From: Aldrovandia affinis
Lineage: Eukaryota > Chordata > Actinopteri > Notacanthiformes > Halosauridae
NCBI GenBank assembly: GCA_029706075.1
Contig: JAINUG010000114.1
Coordinates: 2,604,001 to 2,668,000, forward strand
Length of the DNA: 64,000 nt
Direction: 5' to 3'
Shown piece after piece: positions 11,400-22,900 of this stretch; positions within the stretch are counted from its first letter, which is position 1, and each line of letters begins with the position of its first letter. The notes below the pieces were generated by a model, which saw only the letters and a list, made by a program, of their open reading frames with translations, had not been told where the DNA came from and did not search any database. The position numbers and the translations under genes are program-made.

Positions 11400-13617
11400 T
11401 AATGTCTCATTTTTATTGTTCATACTCTTAATGCATCATTATAGTACTGTACGCATGCCATTTCTTCTGTGATTTACTGATTGCTATTAGTACTCCTGTC
11501 CTGCAGATGGAGATGAAGTTCCTCTTCACTGTCTCGTCTTCCACATGGCTTCCCCTTTTTCCTCTTGTGCTTTTTCTCTCTCCCTTTCTCCCTCCCCTCC
11601 TTTTCTGTTCCTCTTTCTCTCCCTACCTCCCCCCCTGTCTCTTACTCTTTCCCCCTCCCTCTCTAATTTGCTTTTAAGTACTTCTACTAGTCATTTATCA
11701 TTAAATTGTGGATAACTGACTGCAAATATTCATGACAACAGCACTCTTATTTGTTCAACCTGCACATTATAGGCAGTAAAGAGCTAGGCATGTTAAATTT
11801 TAAAAAAAAATTTAAACATTGACTAATGCTGATGATGGCAACACATGCAGATGAGCAACAAGTAACACTTAATGTAGATCCTCATATTATTAACTTCTAA
11901 AGAAGGGTGGAACACTACTGTACTGCAGTAAGTTACCATGGTAACTGTCGATTAACATTAATGTAAGAAAATGGCTCCAATCTGTTCATACCCCAATTAG
12001 ACTAATATGAAAGGCAATAATCTCTATACAACTATTATTCTGCCTTTTGTTGGCAAGAGTAAATAATAGTCATAAATATGTGATATGGTAGTTATTTTAC
12101 TATAACCCAGCCTCACAAAAAATGTTTCACAGTGGAATTTGGAAATGTTTTGTTTTTGAGAATCAATTCTATCTTGGATCATTGGTGTGTTTATCATGTC
12201 TAACATGCTGTAAATACAATTACTAATTCCTAATAATAATTAGGTTGCCAGCCTATTGTGACATCTATTAAGGTGACAACCCAATCTTTTCAATCCATAA
12301 AATTAATTTAAAATAAAGAGTAAATCTGAGAATACATAGAAAATTGTGATTATGAATGTAAGACTGTAATTTATAACTGAGTTTCCAAGTGCTGTATAGT
12401 TGTGAATTGAAAATGAGCTTTGTTTATTCTATTTAAATAGGACAGTTTTCTGTTCCTATGTGGTTCTGTGTGGCTCAGTAGGTAGAGCATGGCGCTGTCA
12501 ATGCTTAGGTTACTGGTTAAATTCCCATTGGGACCACATACAGTAATGAATGCATACATTTTTCAGTATAAGTCACTTTTGATAAAAGTGTGCTAAATGG
12601 CATATATTAACAGGCACTGTTCACAGACTGCGTTGGTGGATCCCATTATAAGGGGCCTTTTTTGTGGTAGAAGGTTCTGCCATTACATGAATTGTGTACT
12701 TTCAGAGAGATAATGACATTTATATAATTAATAGAAGCTCAAACATATCTGGTGAAATGCATTGACTTTATTAAGTAAAGAGAAGCATAACAAATATATT
12801 TTTAAATCAAATACATTGAAAATGATGTACTCGTGAAAATACACACGGCTAATAGTATAGTAAAATTACATAGATTCTGTTTTGTGTATAAAAAAATGAC
12901 CATGCTAAAAAGGGTACCAAACCATTTTGTAAATCATGGCAGACAGAAAATGAATATAAGACAATGTGTTCAAACACTCAGGCAGTTCTGTTTCCCAGTG
13001 AAACATAAAAATTAGTATTTTCTTTATTAAGGGGAGGTGAGCTAGGTAAATAGGGTAATTTTTTTCCTTTAAAGATATCACCGTAAAACTTTGCCAGTTG
13101 AATATACTCACTTAATGCAATATTTGTTGTATTACACAGAAATAAAAAATAAAAAGCTAATCAGTATATCATATGCAAATTAGGCCTGATCTTATTAAAT
13201 ATGCATAACACTTAAATCCCAAAATCTTGATAATAAAAAGCTATATTCAAATTTTATTTATTTTGACAACATACTAAAGGCCAAACGTTTCACAGAGCAG
13301 TTTTTGGATATATGCATGAAACATTTTTCAGTACAAAGCCCCGTGAATGCACATTTTTTATCAGATTTGAGCAAATTGCATACATAAAATTACATCTAGA
13401 ATCTAAAATTGCTTCTGCAGAATTGAATTGAATTGTTTGCAGAATACACACAGGAATCACTGTGCAACGTTTGGTGACTACATCTGTATTTGTTGTTGAG
13501 ATATTTGGCTTTTTATAATGGAAAAAATTTAGTTTTGAGAAAAACACAAAAAATAAAATAAAAGCACTATACAATTGTAATTAATATAGAAGGATGTTAA
13601 TATTGCAGATATACATC
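11400..13617. other. AT-rich intergenic region with one V-SINE
   Basis: Pyrimidine-rich stretch at 11520-11670, otherwise AT-rich. No gene-like ORF is supported. The V-SINE at 12461-12605 is listed separately. Confidence 0.6.
12461..12605 (+). repeat. tRNA-derived SINE (V-SINE type)
   Basis: A tRNA-like head (GTGGCTCAGTAGGTAGAGCA, then a degraded B box) runs into the tail GTCACTTTTGATAAAAGTG and GCTAAATGG. A closer copy is at 55.7 kb. It is not a functional tRNA gene. Confidence 0.85.
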
Positions 13618-13705
13618 TTTATTTGAATATTTTAAGGTGCAAGACACTTTATAGCAGATAAAAAAACAACCTAATTATTATTTTTGGACAATAGTACTTT
13701 ACATT

Positions 13706-14061
13706 CTAAAACATCTCGAAACAACTGGGACACATAAGTCCCTCAATTAATTGGTTTGCTTGCTTGATGTGCATCAGAAGCCAGTCTTGTATCGCCAGTT
13801 CATTACCATAACAGTTCACGGATCCTTTCGCAAGCTCAAGTTTGCTTCTTGACACACTCGGCTGCTCAGTGGCTGGCATTAGCCCTACATTGGAGTTGGA
13901 GTTTGACTCTTCATTTGGATTAAACGCGATCTCAGGCAGTGATGCTGACAACCTTTTCTCATGGGGACTGGCTGGCTGCAAATGCTTTTTCCGTGATGAT
14001 TTCAGAAGCGAACAAGGATTCGTGGACACCTTGATCTCTGACAATTTTCCTACACCTTCCT
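13706..14061 (-). CDS. Small unrecognised gene-like ORF, probably a terminal exon
   Basis: A minus-strand frame stays open from just after a TAG at 14060-14062 to a stop at 13706, about 118 codons. There is no early ATG: the first in-frame ATG lies after the SNSNVG segment, and the most upstream alternative start is a TTG at 14044. The frame may begin at an acceptor (AATTGTAG or TTGTCAG near 14040-14065). The protein is serine/lysine-rich at first, then has a helical C-terminus (LAIQDWLLMHIKQANQLIEG) ending CPSCFEMF. A minus-strand AATAAA lies at about 13618-13623, some 85 bases past the stop. The family is not recognised. Real gene, short exon or retrocopy are all possible. Confidence 0.45.
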
Positions 14062-14094
14062 ACAATTTTCCAAGTAAGTGGTTGTAGCAATGAG

Positions 14095-14160
14095 ATTACG
14101 GAAGAATGCGGAAACCGCCAAAGACGTCACGTGGTACATTTTAGCCAATCGTGTCGTCAG
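14095..14160 (-). promoter_or_regulatory. Possible compact promoter upstream of the small minus-strand ORF
   Basis: Within about 65 bases there are an ETS-like CGGAAG/CTTCCG core, an overlapping CRE half-site and E-box (GACGTCACGTGG) and a CCAAT box. No TATA is seen. Such clusters are typical of ubiquitous promoters; the assignment is inference. Confidence 0.35.
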
Positions 14161-14630
14161 GAAATGCTTCTTGTCAGCAGTAGCCTGTGATATGCATGGT
14201 TTTCAGCGGCAATAGTGAAGGCAGTTGAGGAAATAACCATACATGGTGGAACTGAAACTAGGCTGTAGAATATAAGCTTTCTATTGACATATGAACCAAA
14301 ATGGTGGGCCGAACGGCCGATGTGGAGTGCTAATTCAAGTCTAATTGAAATGAGATAACTCATTTTCTGTTGATGTAAGTGAAATCAATATTTATTAATA
14401 ATTGGGTCTTTTCATGTTTTCAGTGTTGAAGTACAGATGTTTTAGTAACAAAAGAACAAAAATCCCAAAATTGGATTGACCGAGTGGACCAAAATGTGCA
14501 TTTTAGCCTGCCATGTCAGGCCTTAATACAAAGTGATTTAAATATTTAAAGGATATAACAAATTATCAAATGAAACCTGAAAGAAAAAGTATTTTGTTGT
14601 TTTGTAAACTGTATTCTCTCTGAATCCATA

Positions 14631-14640
14631 TTTATTTATT
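14631..14640 (-). terminator. Candidate polyadenylation signal of the VLIG-type gene
   Basis: TTTATTTATT on plus gives overlapping AATAAA signals on minus, about 560 bases after the stop at 15197-15199. No nearer canonical signal was seen. Confidence 0.4.
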
Positions 14641-14971
14641 GTATTTGAATTGTTTATTTAACAGGGACAGTGGGCAAATACATTAATTGCCCCAGAGTAG
14701 CAAAATGGATACATTTAATCTCTAGTCCCTGGACTGGTGATAAGGACACATCGCAGGTCACAGCAGGTAAGCAGCAATACACAATATATCACATTTAAAA
14801 ACAACTAAATTACAAGAGTAGCATCAAAAAACAAAGCCAAAAAATTGCATTAAAAATAGTATGTGTAACAATACAGTATATCTAATCTGTATATAAGCTA
14901 ATGATTACATGATTTATTTAGTTTAAGCCATGGTTCCAGTTGTCAGTGGCTGCAATAGAGAAAACTGAATT

Positions 14972-15053
14972 CAGTGGATCTATACTGTACTACACAATCA
15001 CCTCTAGTGCCCCCAGTGGATCTATACTGTACTACACAATCACCTCTAGTGCC
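14972..15053. repeat. Two-copy 42-bp tandem duplication
   Basis: CAGTGGATCTATACTGTACT and the following bases to CTAGTGCC occur twice in a row with almost no change, in the presumed 3' UTR of the VLIG-type gene. Confidence 0.9.
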
Positions 15054-15196
15054 AGATTACTGCCCTTGCCCTAATCTGACCGGGCTGGGGCTCTTCTGTG
15101 CTTCACTATTATGAAGTCTATTTGTGAACAGAATATTTCTTATTAACCCACACAGAGGACATTGGACAGTGATACTGAAACAGGGGTTATAACACC

Positions 15197-18100
15197 CTAT
15201 TCCTCTTCTTGGTTCTTCATCTTGAAGGATTCCTCCAAGCTCTCCATTGCTTGTTTTTTAGTGATGCTTTTCCAATTAGAAGGCAGGTCAGCAGGCTTTG
15301 CTTCATACTCCTTGGAAAACTTCTCATTAAACCTGGCAAAGACATACTTCCAGTAGTCTGAAGCCTGGATGCTGGTGTCAGGCTGGATGAGCCAGTCAGG
15401 GTAAATGCTCCGGTAGTCCTTGTAAGGATGGAATTTATCCTCTGTTTCCCTTCCTGAATTTTCTCACTGGCAACACTAGAGGAGCACACATTAGTTACTA
15501 ATTTTTGGGAGTCCAAACCTCTCATCATCCCAATCCCTTCAGGACGGTGAATGGAAGTGAAGTGCTCAGTGTGACTCTTACCACCGGCCTCACAAGGGGC
15601 CTTGCAAAAAGGACACTGCCTTCCACAGCCAAACACCCTGTTGAACAGCTCGTTCTGTGGCTTAAAGGGCAGCTTAATCAACTTGGCTCTCACGTCCCCA
15701 CCTCTGTGAAACTCTGCAGTAAAGGTCTGCTCCATTTCATCCACAAACGACATCAGACACCGAGAAAACTCCTCTGGTTTGGCAGTGTTTAAGGCCAAGA
15801 CCACTTCGAGCGCACCTTTGGGGATGACGAGCTCCTTGCGCAGATTGCTACAGATATCCTGAATGAACAGTTGAATACTCCTGTCCGCCTCCCCTTCTCC
15901 TGCTGCTCGTTCACTGACCTTCGCCTGTGCGTTCACAACAGCTTCCTTTATTCTCTTAATCATCACCTTCAGGTGCTTATTCTCCATGTTCCTGAGGCCG
16001 CCGTCTCCCTTTGAGAACTGCTGTACCATTAGCTTGAATATCCAGTCCTGCACAAAGGCTTCATAATGTCATACGTACTTCACATAGTTCTGAAAGTTAT
16101 CATCTGTAAGCAGCTGCTTGAGGACTGAGAACTGGAAGAAGGAACGAGTGCTGAAATCAATGGCTTTCTTCCCGGTCAACATTTCATCCACAAGGTCAGG
16201 GCCCAGAGATTTGGTGACATATTCCCTGACTGCAGGTGCAAGGCAGTGGAAGGGTGAACTCCTCTGCCTTCTTCTGACACTGGTCTCTGTCAAAGAACAG
16301 GTCCTTGAAGTCGGCACAGTACTGGCCCTTGGACTGCTCCAGACACTGCCGGGGATCATTAGCATGGATAAAATCCAAATGCATTTGACGAAACTCTCGT
16401 GCTGCATGTCCACAGATGTGGATCTTCAGGGAGGCCTCAAAGTGAGCACTGGTTTCCAGGTTCCTGTGCCTGTCCAGGTTCTCATCGACTATGTGAAGCA
16501 AGTCTATCATGTATGTGTTGTGGTAATCAGACCTTGCTCTCACTTTTTCATCCACAAACTGCCTACAATGCTCAATGATGTGGTCGACCATCTCTTGCGT
16601 CTTTATTTTCTGCTCATCTCCAAATAATTTGTTCCAAACCTTCTTATACATTTCCTTGGCTTTACTCTTGACTTTGAACAGCTCTTTTCCGCACTCAACC
16701 AAGTTGCCCACATTGGACACCATTTCATGTACCAGACCACCTTCTCTCCCCAAGTTGGTCCTCAGCTGGAGGTAGATATCTTGTTCAATATCTTGTCTGT
16801 CTAGGCCAGAGAAGCAGAGTTCTTTCACAGTCTCATCCCACATCTTTTCAAATTCATCCTCCAACTGTTGATCTGACAAAGGAATTTTACTTTCCCTGCA
16901 TCTCTCAATCAGCTTCAGCACCTTTTGCTCCATTGTGGCTGTGTGATTTTTCTTGATGCTCTCTAATCTGAACATACCCTTTCTAATTTCCACTGCTGCT
17001 TCAATCTTGTCTTTTACTGAGTTCTCCGTCTCCCTCTTGACACTTTTGGCGCTGTTGACAAAGTCCTCTTTGTACTTCTCCACTAAGTGGACATGTCCCT
17101 CCTGCCTCTCGTAGTATTCAGTGAGGTTGTCCAAAAATAGCTTTTCCCCTTTAGCCAGTTCCAGAGTGGCCTCACTTCTCAGTCTGCTCAGCAAGTCAGC
17201 CGCATTGAAGGATGTCTGTGTCTGCGCTACTACTGTGCCAAAGTTTGACACCTTTGTCTCAGCTTGCATCAACCAGGAGTACATGCTCTTCCTGAAGGCC
17301 CACTCCCACTTGTTGAACTCGGTGCAGAGCTTGGCGTAAGCGTCAGCTACAAGGCTGTTGCGGAAACTGAAGATGAAGTTCTCATACTTGACTGCCACCC
17401 ATAAGCTCCTGGTCCACTCAATGAACTCATTGAATGTGTGTGGTGGGTTCTTCCCCGATTTGTGTTCCTTAAACATCTCGATCATGCTCCTCTTGAACAG
17501 ATTCACAGACTCGCTGTAGCCAGCATTGACTGGTGCCATGGGAGGGGTGCCATGCCAGAGCCCAGGTACATACCAGTTGTTTTTCTCTGGATCGTACGCC
17601 ATGACATCAGTAAATTTTCTGTTGTTTCCCCTCTTTTCCATCTTGGCTGCGGCTTGTGTCATCTCATTCAGCTGCTCCAGAAGAATCTTTCTGTCCCTCA
17701 GGTTCTTGTCATGGGCGGAGATGTCTGGCACATTCTGGTGCACAAACTGACAACAGGGTTTTCTCCCCACTTCTTTCATGCGCAGGAAGGCGTGCACCAC
17801 AATCTGCAGGATGTCCTTCATCTCTGTGGAGTTCTCCATGGCAATGTTGATGACTGTGATGTCACTCAGTCCCACCACCAGAGTGGCTAGTTCGTTATCA
17901 TGCTCATAACTGATGTCCAGCTGGGCCAACTCTGGTGACTTCAACCCTTCTGTGTCAATCACCATGATGCAATCACATCCAAGCTGCCTTTTAAAATCCT
18001 CTTTCACTCTGATGAGCAGCATGAAGGCTCCTCTCGTGCACCTGCCACTGCTGACGGCGAACTGGACCCCGAACATGGTGTTGAGGAGGGTGGACTTCCC

Positions 18101-19929
18101 AGTGCTCTGCACCCCCAGCACTGTGACCACCCGGATCTTATACTGTGTCAGATGATGGAGCTCCTTCAGAACCTGTGTCACCCACTGCAGAGGGATGTTG
18201 GATGCATCTCCATCCACCAGCTCCAGGGGAAAGCCCTCCAGCAGCAGCTCGGCACACAGCTGTGGCAGGCGCTGCATCTGCTGTCGAGAGGCGTGACCTT
18301 CGGGGAGCGTGCAGGCTGACTCGTACAGCTGGCCCATTTCCCGCAGGAAGTGCTCCACCCCCAAGGAGCAGCTGGACATCTGCTGGTCCAACTCTGTGAT
18401 GCATGCCTTATTTTCAGAGGAATTCTGACACTCTTCCTTGTACTTCTCCCGGAGGGATGAAAGTTTTTTGCGTGAAAGGTTGTCCAGGTTGATCCTCATC
18501 CACTTGAGGAAAAAGGCGCGCTCCTCTGTGGAGCCTGACATGGCTGAGATAAAACAAGACATGGGCTCAGAGATATCGTGAGCCCTCTGCTGCTCCCTGA
18601 GCTTCTGCTTCTGCTCTGAAAGCTCGCTCTTATACATTTCTATGTTTTTCTCTCCGGCATTTTTCAGCCTGCACTCTTCCTTCTCCAGTTTAGCCAGCTG
18701 TTTCCATGTAGTCCCTTGCAAGGGCAGCATTTTCTCCTTGTACTCTGGTATTTCAGATATTCTTGCTGTGATTGCATCGGCCATCTGCCTTCCACACTGA
18801 CAGGAGACGTAATCTTCATCCACTGGGATCCCAAACTCATGAGCAACAACGGACATCTGTTCAACACTAATTTTGGACAAGTTTCCTGTTAAAAGGTCAC
18901 TGATAGCCAAGTGAAGTTTGTTGACGAATTCTGAATCATTCATCTGTGGACCCTTCATGATGATGTTACTGGGCTGAAGCTGGGACTCAGAAACACATCT
19001 CCTGAAGTCATCCTTCTTGAAGTTCCTGCTCTGTGAATTACTGACCAGGAACAAATGGGCCTGAGAAGTCTGGGAGTACAGCAAATTGCAGTCGGTCCCA
19101 AAATCATCACAAAACACGAATACAGCAGCAGACGTGTGGTAGAGGAAAGAGTACTGGGTTTGAAAGTCGCTGAGGTCCCCACGAAGGTTAGCTATCGCCA
19201 CTGGTTCGGAGAAGATGTCAATGTTTCTGTTCCCACAGGGCAGATACCAGCTGATTTCTACCAGCCCATTGGAAATCTTCCTTGGGGTGTCACCACACAC
19301 CATATTCCTGTGAACAAAGGTGTCGTGGTACTGTTGAGGATTACTGAGAACTTGGTTCAGAATCTGAGACTTGGACAAGCTGCTGCTGCCAAGTCTGACA
19401 AAAGAGACCAATGGGAGATGAGTGAGAACAATGCTCCCCTCCAGAAACCCCCTTGGGTCTGCTAAAGAATGTGGCCTGAACTTTTTCACAATATCTCGCA
19501 TTGCCCACAGCATCAAAGTGCACTGTTGTGCATCCCCTTTGGGAAGCAGCAGGGGCACAGAGAACTGGCACATGGACATTTTCAGGACCATCTCCTGCTG
19601 AAGGAAACCATCTGAGCACAGAAAAACAGCAGTCAGGAGATCCAGGGGGTTAACCTTGTTGCTGTTACCCTGTGGGCTGTCGAGCATGTCCAGAAAGCTG
19701 TCCATGGACTGGGATGTTGTGTCTGGTTTGGTGGAGCACCTCACACTCCTAGCTGTTACGTTCACCATCATCAGCCTCCTCAGGAAACACCATGGCAGGG
19801 ATTTGAGAGACTGGATGCTTTCATCGGTTAAAGTCTCTCCATCGATCTCCAGCACCGTGCTCAGAGTTAGCTTGTTCTTCAGGTACTGTTCCAGTCCCAG
19901 CTCACACACCAGTTCATCCAGGCTGGTTT
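15197..19929 (-). CDS. Giant terminal exon: VLIG-type GTPase module, C-terminal third disrupted
   Basis: Starts after acceptor CAATAACAG in phase 1. It opens with a SAM-like helical segment ([14 protein letters not shown]), then the conserved VLIG N-terminal block ([19 protein letters not shown]). The G domain has P-loop GVQSTGKST at about 18091-18116, a switch-like CTRGAF and G3 DTEGL at about 17944-17960. A long helical region follows. The first frame break is near 16245: frame one ends at 16196 after KKAEEFTL, while the homologous text continues one frame over as [14 protein letters not shown] at 16069-16071 interrupts that second frame (YVKYV stop HYEAFVQDW). A second shift near 15455-15470 leads to a third frame with DKFHPYKDY and DYWKYVF, ending in TAG at 15197-15199. 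A cysteine pair set ([12 protein letters not shown]) sits before that. Confidence 0.88.
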
Positions 19930-22900
19930 CTGTTATTGGGGATGTAAACTGTATTAGTGACAAACAATGCATTTAAAGTCACAATAAACGAATCCACAGC
20001 TGAAATATCGGCCCTTAAATGTTCCAAAACTGTTTCCAATATTAGAAACAATTTATGAAATCTGTGTTTCTTTTATGAATCTCAATGAAATACTTATCAA
20101 CAAAAATATATCACACAAATTACAATACCAATTATATGGGGTGGCAAGTGCAAAATAAAATGCATTAATTTTAATATTGCATTTAACCCAACCCAGCTTT
20201 AACCCCCAAAATGTCACTTTAACCCCTCACCTTTATGAGGTTTTAAATGATAGGTCCAAATATTAAATATGCATTCCTGAAAGTACACACTCTGGTAATT
20301 CCACTCACTTGTGCACACATGCGCTGTGCTGGCCTTGCTGCAGCTGTTGTTTGGAAGCACTATGGTGATGTTGAAAGTGTACTCTATCCCTGGTCTCAGA
20401 TCAGACAGGACAGCAGTGGCAGTCTCAGGTGATCTTATTTCTAACCTGGGCTCTTCTCCCTCACAGCTGTAGATGATGTGGGTCCTATAAGAAATGCCCT
20501 CCATGCTGACTGGTCTCTCCCAGGACAACATCACCGACCTGCTCCTCACATCTCTGGCCTTCACCCTCCCCGGGCCAGACAGCTCTGTTCAACAGAGTAA
20601 GGAGGGAGGGAGACTCATCAGAAGAATTTACATGTCACTCCTCAGCATAACAAATGAATAGTACAAAAATGTATTGCATGATTAATTTGAGGTAAAAAAA
20701 AGAATACTGTGGACTACTCTAAATGAGTTATGAGACATTGTACAAAATGATACAAGCAAAATCTGACAAAAAAAGTTAAACGAGGGGTTAGGTTCTTGTG
20801 CTTAAAAAATATGTGTTGATAATTTTAAAATGGAAGAGCAGCACATAACATACACTGGCCTTGTGTTTCCCCCAGATAAGGCCACTAGCAAACTCATAGC
20901 TACAATGGCTTTTCAGTTTGTCTGGGGAGCAACATGGAGAGGCCAAGGAGGACAACCCTAATGAAGGAGGACGGGGCAGTCGGGGGTCCCAGACATCACC
21001 AACATCATCTTGGCACCAGGTCAGGCCACACTGGTCCAGAACACCCAGAGGAAGCAGTCGGCCTCTGGTATGCTAGCCAGGTACTATGCCACTCCTTTCC
21101 TCAGGTCTATGGGCCTGTGTGGGCTGGACCTGACTGGGCCATATAGCTGGGATCCCCATATGTCTATAGAGCCCTGAGGGATTTCTCCTTCAGGATGGGA
21201 TTGTCCAGGGCTGGGCTGCCCTCTTTGACATATATAAATATTATGTCCTTTTTAAGATCGGGAGAGACTATGATGCTCCCAACCCTGGACCTGAAAACAT
21301 TTTGGAAAAACGCTAAACATAATGCCTTAAATAACAAACAGAAAGACATTTCATGGATGTCTCCCCACTAGATCATTTATGTTTAGACGGCACCTAGCCC
21401 TTATGGAGAGCTGCCCCCACGGATGCACTGATTCAACACAAACACCATCTGTTCTGGGAGTGCTCTGTGGCCAGACGTGTCTGGGGCCTTGTTGTTTCCT
21501 CTGCCTCCCCTAACAGGCTCTCGCTGAGATCCTCCCTGACGGCTGAAAGGGTCCTGTTCAGCCCCCTGAGCGATGCAGGACCCTGGAGCTCTAGCGCCAG
21601 TGGAGGATCATCAACACCGCAAAGCAGGTCCTGTCAGAGACGAGGAACATCCAGGTCCACCAGAAATAAACTGTGGACCTGGACACTCTCCGGAGGATGA
21701 TTCAAAACCTCCCCCAGGACAGCATTCTGGCGGACCTTTCAAAGAATGAGAGAAAGGCGATAGAGAAATGGGGGGTGAGCCACTGGAAAGGACTAGTCAT
21801 ATAGCTCACCCCCCAGAGGCGGCGCGCTCTGGGTGGTCAAGAGCCCGAGTACTGAACCCATTCTTCTTTTTTTTCTGCCTTTTAAAGTTTTTGATTTTGT
21901 ACCCTTTCGGTATGTTTGTTTTACAAATTTTAAATGAATTCTTTTGGATTTTTTTTTTTGTCTACCAGCTTAGTTTGGATTTATTTCTCTTCTCCTAAAG
22001 ACCTATTTCTACCATTGTACATGACTATGTTGAATGTTTGAATGTATTTGTTTTATACCCGTCTTTGTGAAAATGTATGGTATATACATATATACCCTCT
22101 TGTATATACAAATGTACTTGCTTCTGTCTTTTTTTCTTTCAGAAATGTTTTTTTAAATGGAATGAATTGCAGAAAAAAACTAATAAAGCTATTTCAATAG
22201 AGAATAGGCCCAGCCCTAACCCTGTGCCTAACAATAGTGAATATTGAGGCCGCCCATCACCATGCTGATTAGCGCTTGTGTGCAAAATGTTTCTAAAATT
22301 AATGTTTCTAGGGTAAAAAAATAAAATTAATCCTGAATACTGCCAGTGGTGATTTTCTTGAGCTGGAATTAGCAGAGGCTGAATGATCAGAGATTGTTTA
22401 ATCATAAAAAAAAAGAAACAAATCACCCCAAAACATCATGCTTTGGCCGGGAGTTGAACTACACAAAACTGTGCGTATAGTGGCCCATTTTCATCAGCAA
22501 GGTGAGGAAGAGCGAAGACCAGACGTAAAAAATAGCGGGTCTAATTGGCTACCAAATTGGGAGAAAATGGGATAAAATCAGAAACAAATTAAAAAAAATT
22601 AAAAAAAAGAAACAAATCACCCCAAAACATCATGCTTTAAACTACACAAAAGTGCATTTTTCTGAAAGATGACGCTTCAGTTTTCTTGAGCCGCTTCAGT
22701 AATGCACACGTGATGCCCTACATCCACCTCGGGTGGAGATTTCCCCATCCACTCCTGTTTTAATGTGGTTCGGTGAACTGCATCGATGTTGAGCTGATGC
22801 ACACTTTACGCAGTGTAGATTAGCCTTTGCCCCCACCCATAATTGTGTGCCATCTTACCAGAGGAAAAAAAGAATGAATAGTCCAATGATTGCTGCAAGT

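Noticed and set aside
12461-12560. tRNA gene
   Set aside because: The A box is good but the B box is mutated and V-SINE tail sequence follows. The same holds for 55691-55850.
17438-19976. Plus-strand ORFs of 80-150 codons
   Set aside because: Antisense shadows of the well-supported VLIG exon; no protein-like features of their own.
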